DNA of 64,000 nt. Source: Tenrec ecaudatus. Lineage: Eukaryota; Chordata; Mammalia; Afrosoricida; Tenrecidae. The position numbers and the translations under genes are program-made. Below are positions 32,711 through 42,559 of this stretch, in pieces. The notes beneath the pieces are model-generated. The model made no database searches, was not told the origin of the DNA, and saw nothing but the letters and a program-made list of their open reading frames with translations. The stretch's first letter is position 1; each line of letters begins with the position of its first letter. The DNA lies in assembly GCF_050624435.1 (NCBI RefSeq), contig NC_134530.1:145492721-145556720 (forward strand), written 5' to 3'.

Positions 32711-33097
32711 CTCAGACTGCCGAATTGTTAGAACAAAGTGTTCTTGTGTTGAGGGAGTACTTGAGCAGGGGCCCACTGTCTATCTGTTTCCTTAATACTA
32801 AACCTATAAATATATGTACATAGATCTATTTCTACCTCGTATATAAATATATTTACATCTTTATATGCCTGTATTTAAATCTCTATGACTACCCTTTGCC
32901 TCCTAGTTCTTTCCTCTGTTTCTTTGTACTTTCCTCTTGTCCCACTATCATGTTCTGCCTTCATTTGGGTTTTGGGATTCCTCTCGGTTACATTGCCCTT
33001 GATCCAGCCCTGCCAGACCTCCCACACCCTCCTTGAGACTGATTTTGGATCACTTGTTATTCACTTGTCCCTGGGTTTGTTAACACCCTCTTCCTTT

Positions 33098-33127
33098 CCC
33101 CTACCTCCCCTACTCCCATGTCCCCCC
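33098..33127 (-). other. G-rich tract (G-quadruplex-capable) in L1 3' UTR
   Basis: The sense strand has runs GGGGGG, GGG, GGGG and GGGG within 30 bases, collinear with the tracts at 5649, 18555 and 24303. Confidence 0.65.
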
Positions 33128-34092
33128 TGGACCTGTCATCCTGTTTTTCTCTCTTCTGGCTTGCCACCTATCCCTTTCAGGTAGACATGCTATGTACTAT
33201 CACAAGACTGAGTACCACGAAGCAACAACAGAAAATAAAACAATAGCCACAACAACAACAACACACACGCACACACACATAAACGTACGAATAGTTCAGG
33301 GTCTGTTTGTTTTCCTTCACAGGTGCTTTTCAGGAAAGCCTGATGGGGTGCCATGCCCTGGCACTGCCTCTATCCCTGGGGACTTCATTGCTATGCATCC
33401 CCCGCTGCTCTGCTGCATGCCCCCAGAGGCTGGCTTTGGCATGGTGAGCTCATGGTGGGCACAATTCCCTCTGTTTGTGTCTAGTGCTGTCCCTAATGGT
33501 GCTATGGGTCAATGAGGAACGCTGTATTCTATGGTGGGGCCGACCCTGTGGTCATCTCTGTGCATTGCTTTTCTGAGCAGGAACATTGTCCTCAGGGTTT
33601 GGTGAGCCAGGATGTGCTTCACTCTTTTCTTTTTTTCCCCCTATGCCCCCTCGTTGACTCCTGTGTGCTCTGAACAGATCAGTCCCTCTTCCCCTCTTCT
33701 TGAGGTGTAGCGTCAGTGCTGTCCTCTGAAGTGAATTCTTCTTGGGGGGAGGGTGGTACTGTACACTTAGTTGCTAATGGGGCCGGCCCCTCAAGCCTCT
33801 CTATTTGTTTCCTGCTTCATGTCAGTGTGTTGCGTTCTTGTCTTGGAGCTCCGGGTTGAAGTCTGGTCTCTCTTTCCCTGTGGAAACACCCTCCCCCTGT
33901 GGTTTAGTGCCCTGTTTCCCCAGTACCCCTACCTTTTCCATCCTCCCTTTTAATGGGCTACCATATGTATCCCATATGTATCCCTGAGTTTAGTCTGGCC
34001 CCTGCAATATTACCTGGGCCTCACCCCAGGGACATATGTATACAGCATCTTCTTCCATGTGCCCCTTTTGAATATATATATATATATTTAGC

Positions 34093-37000
34093 TTACCGCA
34101 GCGGACTCATGTACTACTTGTCCTTTTGTGCTTGGCTTACTTCACTTAGCATAATTTACTCCAGTTCTTCCCATGCAGCAATGTGCTTCATGCATTCATC
34201 ATTGCTTTTTAGGGATGTGTAATACTCCATTGTATGTATGTACCACAGTTTTTTAATCCATTCATCTGTTGATGGGAATTTAAACTGTTTCCAACTCCTT
34301 GCAATTGTGAACTGTGCCGCAGTTTGTTTGTTTTTTGTCTCTTCTGTGTATATGCCCAGTAGGGGGATTGCTGGATCATAAGGTAGCTCAATTTCCAACT
34401 GTTTTAGATATTGCCAAATCTATTTCCATAATGGTTGTACATATCTGCAGGTCCACCAGCAGTGGACAAGTTCCTATATCTCTGCATCCCCTCCAATATT
34501 TGTTAATTTCTGATTTCTTGAATTGGACTATCTTTCAAGGTGTTACGGGGTATCTCATAGTTGTTTTAATTTGCATTTCTCTATGGCTAGAGATCTGAAA
34601 CATTTTCTCATATATTTATTGACCATTTGGATGTCTGCCCTTGAGAAACTCCTGCTCATGTCCTTTGCCCACCTCCTGAGTGGACAATTGGTTTTTTTCT
34701 TGTAGTTTAACAGTGTATTGTAGATTTTAGTAATAAGGCCTTTGTCTGATGTTTCATTGTTAAAGATGTTTTCCCATTCTGTAGTCTTTCTTATTATTCT
34801 CTTGGTGAATTCTTTTGATGTACATAGGTGTTTTATTTTTAGTATATCCCATTGGTAAATTTGTGCCTCCTCTGTGTTGGTGTCCTTCCTGATTTCCGAT
34901 AGCCTATGTAATCCCTGTGCCAAGGTTCTCAGGTTTGTCCCAATTCCCTCATTGATGACCCTAATAGTTTGGGGTTTTACCTCAAGGTCTGAGATCCACT
35001 TTGTTTATTCTTGTGCATGGAGTGAGATAAAAGTCTTGCTTAATTTTTCTGCAGTTATGTATCCATTTTTTTCCCAGCACCATGAATTGAAGAGGGCATC
35101 TGCTTCCCATTTGATATTTTTGGGCCCCTTTTGGTCTGTATGCTGATGATTTTATTTCTGCGTTTTCAATCCTTTTCCATTGGTCTGAATATCTATCGTT
35201 ATACCAGTACCATGCTGTTTTGACCACTGTGGCTGTGTAGTAGGTGCTAAAGTCAGGTAAAGGAAGCCCTCGACTTTGTCCTTCTTCTTGAGGAGTTCTC
35301 TGCTAATTCTCGGTTTCTTCCCTCTCCATATGAAGTTGGTAATCTGTTTTTCCAACTCTTTGAAGAAAGTTGCTGGAATTTGGATTAGGATAGCATTGTA
35401 TTTATATAGTGCCTTGGGTAGAATTGACATCTTTACAATATTGAGTCTGCCAGTCCACGAGCATGGGATCTCCTTCTATTTGTTGAGGTCATCCTTGGTT
35501 TCTTTTAATAGTGTTTTGTAGTTTTCCTCATACAGATCTTTTGTTTTTTGAGTCAGGTATATCCCTAGATATTTCAATTTGTGTTTGGCTATTGTGAAGG
35601 GTACCCTCTTTTTGATCCCCTCTTCCATGTCCTTGTCCGATGTGTACAGTAGTGTAATAGACTTCTGTTTGTTGATCTTGTAACCTACTACACTGCCATA
35701 TTGCTCTATTGCTTCCAGTACTCCTCTTGTGGAACTTTTAGGATTTTCCATATATAAAATCATATCATCTGCGAATAACGATAGTTTCATATCTTCCTCC
35801 CCAGACAAATATCTTTGATGTCCTTTCTTTGCCTTTTATTGTTAGCTAGGACCTCCAGTACTTTGTTAAATAGGAGTGGGGACAAGGGGCATCCTTGGCC
35901 AGTCCCCTTTCCCAGAAGAATCGATCTTGTCTTTTCTCCATTGACTACCACATTGGCTGTTGATTTTTCATATATAGCTTGTATTATATTGAAAAATTTT
36001 CCTTCCATTCCTATCTTCTTGAGTGTCTTAAACATGAATTGGTGTTGTATATTGTCGAATGCTTTTTCTGCATCTATTGATATTATCATGTGGTTCTTAT
36101 ATTTCTTCGTTTTAATTTGATGAATAATACTAATGGTCTTTCGTATGGTGAGCCATCCCTGCATCCCTGGTATGAATCCAGTTGGTCATGGTGAATTATT
36201 TGTTTTATATATTTTTGAATTCTCTTGGCTAGTATTTTGTTAAGCATTTTTCCATCGATATTCATTACAGAAATTGGTCTGTAGTTCTCAATTCTTGTGG
36301 GATGCTTGCCTGGTTTAGGTATCAGAGTTATACTAGCTTCATAGAAGAAATTTTGGAGCTTGCCATCGTTTTCTATGGTTTGGAAGAGTTTGTGTAGGAT
36401 TAGTGTCAGTTCTTCCCTGAATGCTTGATAGAATTCAGCTGTGAATCCATCTGGTCCTGGTGTCTTCTTGGTTGGTAATTCTTTGATAGCCTTGTCTATT
36501 TCTTCTATTGATATGGGTCTATTGAGGTTCTTGATGGCCATTAGGGATAATCTAGGAAGGGATTGTTTTTCCAAGAATTTGTCTATGTCTTCCAAGTTTT
36601 TTAATTCATTGGAGTACAGTCCTTTATTGTACTGTGTAATTATACTTTTGATTTCACTGTGTTACGTTGTAATATTCCCTTTTTCATCCCTCACCTTGCT
36701 ATTGAAATGTGTTCCTTCCTTTCTTTGGTCAAATTCACAAGAGGTTTGTTGATTCGATTTATCCATTCAAAGAACCAACTTTTAGCGTCATTGATTTTCC
36801 CCCCCATAGTTTTCTTTTATTTCGCTCCTGAATCTCACATCTAATTCTTATTATTTCTTTTCTTTTTCTGTTAGTTGGATTTTCTTTCTGACTCCGTTCT
36901 AGTTGCTGTAAATTTTGTGCCAGTGTATCAATCATAAGCCTCTCCTCCTTATTTATGTGTGCATGTAATGCTATGAGACTTCCTCTGACGTTTGCCTTTG

Positions 37001-37868
37001 CTGTGTCCCATAAGTTTTGGTATGTCATGTTTTCATTCTCTTGGTTTCTAGAAATTTCCTAATTTAATCTTGGATCTGAGCCAGTATGCTCTCCTTTTGC
37101 AATACAGAGTTATTCATTTTCCAATGGTTTGCCCTTGATTTCTTTATCTTTCTTTTGTTTATTTCCAATCTTATGGCACAATGGTCATAGAGAGAGGTCT
37201 GTATGATAACAATGTGCTTGAATTTATGTAGGTTCGACCATGCCTTAGCATGTGTTCTGTTTTCATAAATGTACCATGTGGACTTGAATAGAATGTGAAT
37301 TCCTTTTGTTTGGGTGGAGAACTCTGTAAATATCTATCAGGTCAAGTTGTCTAATTGTGGTGTTTAGATCTTTAGTCTGCGTATTGAGTTTCTTTCCGAG
37401 TTGTATATCTTTCACAGAGAGCGGTGTATTGAAGTCACCTACTATAATTGTTGAGGCTGTGATTTCTTTTTTCATCCTTTGCAGTGTTTGCTTGACATAT
37501 ACTGCTGGAGGCTTGTTTGGCGAGTAAATGTTTAGAATGCTTATTGGTTCTTTATGTAATGCTACCTTGAGCATTATATAGTGTCCATCCTTATCTCTTT
37601 TTATGGTTTGCGCTTTGAGGTCAATTTTATTTGAGATTAGGATTGCAACCCCCGCTTTGTTTGAATTAATGTTTGCCTGGTATGATTGTCTCCAGCCTTT
37701 GATTCTCAACCTGTTTTTATCTGCTATGTTGAGATGTGTCTCCTGTAGGCAGCAGATAGAAGGTTTGTGTTTTCCAAGCCAGTCTATTAGCCTCTGTCTC
37801 TTAAGGCCGGAGTTCAAACCATTAATATTCAGGGTTATTACATCTATCTGTGGACACTGTGGTGTCAT
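34093..37868 (-). pseudogene. L1 ORF2 of copy 2, broken
   Basis: The start at about 37868 opens MTPQCPQIDVITLNINGLNS. The endonuclease keeps NINGLNS, QETH, VGDFNTPLS and DLIDIYR in the frame 37263-37940, so its visible catalytic residues are intact. The linker (36759-37028) and early RT (36086-36595: [31 protein letters not shown]) follow, then RT with LFADDMILY (FADD codons 35764-35775). The C-terminal parts at 34156-35430 end in MSPLR. Frameshifts or stops separate these frames, so the protein cannot be made whole. Length is about 1258 codon-equivalents, close to human ORF2. Confidence 0.85.
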
Positions 37869-37935
37869 TTTATCTCTCGTGTTGGTTGTTTTCCTACCTC
37901 CTTTTCTTTTCTGGGGGTTGTTAGTGTGTTTGTGG

Positions 37936-39402
37936 TTCATTCTTGCCTTCTCTCCATTGTTGAGCCAGTTCTATCGTGGGGGTTGTTTTCCCTTTGATGG
38001 TCTCTAGGTGGAGTTGTTCTGTGTGGTGGTCTCTTGTATGTGCTTGGGGAGTGTGTTGGACAGGGTTCTCTAGAGAGACAAACCAGATTGCTAGTAATTA
38101 TATATAAATTTATTTATAAATACAAGAAATGAACCATTAAATTATATACAGATAGATAATACAAGAAATTAACAGTTAAATTATAAAGCAGTGAGACACT
38201 AGCAGTCCTTTAAGGCTTGAGAGCCACCAGTTGCCAGTCCCTTTCTGTAGAGAGAGCTGGGCTATACCTATCCAGGCAGCAAACAGCAAGGCATGTCCCC
38301 AACTGTCATCAACTGTCGGTCCCCAGCTCCAGAGATGAACATTCCAATCTTGTGGGCTTAAAGAGATCTCAACTTACAGCGACACAGTCCACAGGCTAGG
38401 CATACCACAGGTAGTGTACCCCTTTAAACTGAGGCACAGAACAAGAAAGGTGAGGCTCAACGAGCCATTTATCCCTCTGCCCTTCAGTTACTCCTATTTG
38501 TGTTTATCGGCCAGGCTGGCACAATAAACTATAGCAGGGAGTGTTGTTCTTCTGCCCATATTGGATCAGTGAGGATCTTTCATAGTGTTGGGTTCCTTTT
38601 AGCATATTCTTTGAGGCTTTCCTTGTCCGGGAAGACTCTTACTTCTCCATCAATTTTTATAGATAATTTGGCCAGATAGAGTATTCTTGGGTTTGCATAT
38701 TTTCCTGCAAGTTTTGGAATATGCTGCTCTACTGTCTCCTCTTCTTCATAGTGTCTGCTGACAGGTCTAAGCATATTCTTATCTGCTTGACTTTATATGT
38801 GGTTGCCTGTTTTTCCCTGACTGCTCTCATAATTTTCTCCTTTTCTTCAAAGTTGCATAGTTTAACAACTATATGTCTTGGTGACTTCTTCTGGGGATTC
38901 TGTCTAGCTGGCGTTCTGTCGGCCTTCTGGATAGTTGCCTAGTTTTCATTCATTAAGTTAGGGAAGTTTTCCTCCATATCTCTGAGGTTTGCTTCAGCTT
39001 CTCTAATGGACTTGTCAGACTTTTTCTCATGTTTATTAATTTCTGCGTGCGAATCCTCTAGGTTACTGGTGCAGTTCTCTGCCTTCTCCATTCTCTTGGT
39101 GAAGTTTGTGAGTTTGCTATTAATTTTTGGTATCTCGTCCTTTAACTCCTGTATTTCCCTTTGGTGCCGGGCCTTTGTTTCCTCCATCATTTCATCTTTT
39201 TTCTGTAATGCTTCCCTCATGTCCTTTATGGCTCCAACAGCATTCTGAAGATTTCTTTCTGTGGGAGGTCAACCTCTGCCTTTTCTACTACTGCTGTTAG
39301 GTCCAGGTGGTCCCCTGGCATTTGATTTTGTTTATCTTTTCTTGTTGAAACTGTGGAAGCAGCTTGCTATGTTTTGGTCGATTTGTTGGAAATTGGTGCC
39401 AT
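37936..39402 (-). pseudogene. L1 ORF1 of copy 2, LTR-interrupted
   Basis: The start at about 39402 opens MAPISNKSTKT followed by a stop. The coiled-coil region is in the frame 38939-39220 (RHQREIQELKDEI, LEDSHAEINKHEKKSDKSI). That frame jumps from EANLRDM to EENFPNLMNEN; copy 1 has 32 residues between these, including the RRM start NNIRIIGLPEED, so an in-frame deletion is visible. The C-terminal domain (38580-38774: NPRILYLAKLSIKIDGEVRVF) precedes the solo LTR at 38052-38536, which splits the 3' end of the ORF. Confidence 0.75.
38052..38536 (-). mobile_element. Solo LTR with exact 5-bp TSD (GGGAG)
   Basis: A 485-bp block starts TGTGTTGGACAGGGTTCTCT and ends ACAATAAACTATAGCA. GGGAG precedes (38047-38051) and follows it (38537-38541), and joining the flanks restores the L1 ORF1 sequence found at 10168-10190 of copy 1. 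In sense it begins like the LTR at 20075 (GTTTATTGTGCCAGCCTGGC). ERV-L-like by its ends. Confidence 0.8.
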
Positions 39403-40607
39403 TTTCTCAGGTGTCTCAGAGCCTTGGGCTCTCTCTTTGGGAGGTTGGTGTTGGTGTCTCAGAACCCTGGGCTCTCTCTTTGGGAGGTTGGTGTTGGTGT
39501 TTCAGCTGGTTGCCTTTAGCCAACTGTCTTGCTGGGTTGTGTTTCACCTTTGTCCTGCTGGGGATTCTTTCTCCTTGGCCTATGGTTTGTGCTGCAGTCA
39601 CCTTTAACTAAACAGCCCTTAGGGGCTGTTTTCAGCTGGGCAAGCTGTGGTCCAATAGAAAATATTGACGTCAGTGCAGGGGAGCATATTTAGGGGATGG
39701 GTTGGGGATTGGGTGATCTTTTTCTGGCTAGGGGAACTTCCCTTAGGTAGGCAAGTGGGTGGGGTATCCGGTGACTGGTGTGCAGATGCAACACTTGGAA
39801 CCCAAAGGGTGGGACAGAATGAGCAGAGAGAAGGGTAAATACAGGGAGCAAGCCTCAATGGCTTGGGTTTCTATGCCGTAGCTACAGAAAGTTCTGTCAG
39901 ACTTGGGTCCTCTGTCTGGCAGACCTGAAGCGGTGTGGCAGATGGGAATCTCTGAGTGCATGTGTGTCCCCACACAACGCACTTGTGTGTGGGTATATGG
40001 GGGGGGCAGGGAGGGGGCTGGCAGCTAGATCTTCAAGGAGCACAGTGACGGGGGGGGGGCACCTCTGGGCTGAGACTTCTGAGCGTGCAGCAAGTCTGAT
40101 TGGCAGTTTGCACGGAGCACTAAGCAGTACCACAGTCTCTGCCTTCCGCCTGGCTGTGGCGCCAGTTGCAAAGCGCCTCCCAGAAGGGGGGAGGGTCTGA
40201 CCCGCTGCACCGCGAGGGGTGCACGAATCTGTAGGGGATGGGGATTATGCTGCCTGGGGCACACACATGGACCCGGGACACCTTGAGGTAGGGTGGGGTT
40301 ACTGACTGGCAGTTTTTCACGGAGCGCCGAAGCTGGCACAGCCTCAGCCATGCACCTGGCTGCCTGTGGCGCCGGTCCCTGTAGAGTGGGCACCCTGAGC
40401 ACTGCACCAGAGATCACGGGTGTCCACACAGAGCCCTGTTGATCAGGAGGGGGTCCACCTCTGGGTCTGAGGGATGCTCTGAGTGGTCTCTGGAAAGGAA
40501 CAGACAGATTGGATACCCCTACTCCACCCCCAAATCTCCCCTCTCACTGATCTCCTCAGAGATCTGGGCTTGAGCTACCTATCTGGCGGCCATATTCCTG
40601 GAGTCTG
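39403..40607 (-). promoter_or_regulatory. L1 copy 2 5' UTR / internal promoter
   Basis: GC-rich leader of about 1.2 kb. On the sense strand it starts CAGACTCCAGGAATATGGCC, putting ATGGC at +15 to +19, as in copy 1 (+16 to +20). A 43-bp unit (GTGTCTCAGA...GTTGGT) repeats twice plus a partial at 39411-39505, immediately upstream of the ORF1 start. Confidence 0.7.
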
Positions 40608-41180
40608 TCATATGATTTTCTGATTCAAAATGCTCAATATCATTCCATTACAGCTTACTAATACCTAAGATATCAATTTTCATGTATTCCATTTCATTTT
40701 GACCACTTCTAATTTTCCTAAATTCATACTTTGCACATTTCTAGTTCCAATCATGAGAAGACTTTTAAAACTATTTCTCTTTACCTTCATCAGCAAATTA
40801 AGATCTGGAAGGCTCCATTTTCACAGGTTATACCAGACTCATGTCACCATGGTCAACTCCCCTCCAAGAAATCAGTACCTCTTCAATTATATTTCAAGTG
40901 TCTTTGGACCTGAGGACCTCATCCTCTGGAAGAATCTCCAACATGTTCTGCTTCCTTTGTTTAGGCTTTCCATAATAGAAATTACTTTGAAGTTATGCAT
41001 AAGGTTTTCTGTCGCTTCTTCCTCTGAACTGGGGAACCTAGCCTTCTTTATTGTTTGTTCTCAGTCTAGAAATCCCACTGAAACCTGTTCACTTTGGGTG
41101 ACCATGATGGCATTTCAAATATCAGTGACATAACTTCCAGCAACATACAAGCCACCACAGTTGGACAAATAGAGAGGCAA
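40608..41180 (-). mobile_element. RTE copy continued: 5' region
   Basis: Antisense of the RTE 5' region: TTCCATTTCATTTTGACCAC, CTAAATTCATACTTTGCACA, CACTGAAACCTGTTCACTTT, then the CAACATACAAGCCACCACAG block. The same blocks recur at 58771-59255. This is the outermost part of the copy that starts at 28048. Confidence 0.65.
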
Positions 41181-41440
41181 GTGCTGACACCTGTCATCAT
41201 CTTTTCATCCTGTCATAACCACCCTAATTCCGGGATGAAAAACTGGAATAGATATACTAAGCAACTGGAAGGACCCATTTGGTTCCCTGACATGTGGAAT
41301 AAGGTCTGTTAAGGCAGGAAAAGTCATGTGGACGTCATAGAACTGCATCTAACTAGGAAACTAGTAAAACCAAAAGCAAGGATAACAGAAGTTAATGCCA
41401 CCATCAAGAACTTGAAGGATGCAACAGTGGTGATTCCCAC
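41181..41440 (+). pseudogene. ERV-L-like pol, reverse-transcriptase N-terminal remnant
   Basis: Translation with stops gives RKLVKPKARITEVNATIKNL and KDATVVIPTV just before an LTR insertion at 41441. This resembles the fragment preceding the first reverse-transcriptase motif in class III ERV pol. Together with 42560-45264 it forms one plus-strand provirus remnant. Confidence 0.45.
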
Positions 41441-41783
41441 TGTGTTATCATGGATTGACTAGAGAAACAAATTCAGTGATATGTGTATATATACATATAT
41501 ATATATATACATACACACACACTTTATATTAAGAAGCCTTACATAGCAAGAAAACATCCTAGCCCAGTCCAACCCAAGTCCATATGTTGTATACTAGCTC
41601 ATAAGTCCCTCTTCTGACTTACGTAGCCACATAAAATGATGCAAAATGAAGGAAGCTCACAGGCCATTGTGTGGATCCAATGGTACAGTCATTATTGGGT
41701 TCTGGCCAGTCTCACCAGCAGTAAGGTGAAGGGAGAGAGAGGAGTTGGGTTCTGGAAAGGCATGTATCTCTGTTGCACCTCAT
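41441..41783 (-). mobile_element. Antisense LTR, partial
   Basis: Starts TGTGTTATCATGGATTGACT then AGAGAAACAAATTCAGTGAT, the shared start of the antisense LTR family (46739, 49718, 54467). It contains an AT/AC microsatellite at about 41485-41523. The right end is unclear, merging into an AfroSINE-like piece. Confidence 0.55.
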
Positions 41784-42535
41784 TTTTCTCCTGTGGAAAG
41801 GGTGATGTTTTCAAACTGCTGATCTTTTGGTTACAGCTCTTTTAGGCAGGGTTCTCTATATAAATAAAACCAGGACACTTATGATTACATATATATGAGA
41901 GGATAGATTTATACAGCATGAATGAATATAACCGCTAATTAATCCACACAGCAGTACAGAGGCTCAGTTTAACTCACGTAAGTGAAACAGTTAATATACT
42001 GGAAGTCCTTCAACTCATGGGGGCTGCTGGGTCAAAGGTCAAGGAAGCAGACAGCTGAGTCTTCCCTTCGGCAATGCAAGCAGTCCATCCACAAGCAGCA
42101 AACAGCAGTGTGGGTCACCAACAGTCAGCAGCTCAGGAACTTAATAAAACAGGCCTGGGTGGGATATCAAAATCAAGCAATGCAAGATGACAGGATCTAC
42201 CAACCTCAAGCTCAAGTGATGTACACACTTGGTGAAGCAGGCGTTGAAGGAAACTCAAGCTCTAGCAACACAATCCATGGGTTGGCTGTCCTGCAGGCGG
42301 TGTAGCTCACAGGTTTAAACAGAGAACTAGCTAAAGCAGCCACACACTAGTCTGATCACCAGAGAGTAAGAGAGAGAGGGACAGGCCTTACCAAACCATT
42401 TGTCTCTTTGACCTCCGATCAAACTGTGACCTTATTAATCCCACATTTTCCTATTGTCCAGATTGGCAAAAGAAACCTACCTATCACAGCAGCCTAATAT
42501 ATAACCCACTACACCACTATCTGCATACTAGAGGT
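41784..42535 (-). mobile_element. AfroSINE split by an LTR
   Basis: Left part: TTTTTCTCCTGTGGAAAGG, TTTTCAAACTGCTGATCTTT, GGTTACAGC up to 41837. Right part from 42489: GCAGCCTAATATATAACCCA, CTACACCACTATCTGC. Together they form the antisense tRNA-like head of an AfroSINE (GTTTCAAACTGCTGA...GGTTAGCAGCC pattern). Confidence 0.6.
41838..42488 (-). mobile_element. LTR inserted in an AfroSINE
   Basis: About 650 bp beginning TCTTTTAGGCAGGGTTCTCT and ending CAAAAGAAACCTACCTATCACA. The flanks are ACAGC and GCAGC (4 of 5). It belongs to the same family as 48632-49238 (AATGAATATAA, CAGTACAGAGG, GTTAATATACTG blocks). Confidence 0.65.
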
Positions 42536-42559
42536 GGGGAATTAAACAAATAAAAATTC

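Larger units (their letters stand above)
31471..40607 (-). mobile_element. Near full-length minus-strand L1 (copy 2)
   Basis: Complete L1 order on the minus strand: 5' UTR (39403-40607), ORF1 (about 37936-39402), ORF2 (34093-37868), a 2.6-kb 3' UTR (about 31490-34092) and tail. It inserted into the minus-strand RTE copy with a 14-bp TSD and later received the solo LTR at 38052-38536. Total length without the LTR is about 8.65 kb. More diverged than copy 1 in the 3' UTR, but its ORF2 lacks copy 1's large internal deletion. Confidence 0.85.
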
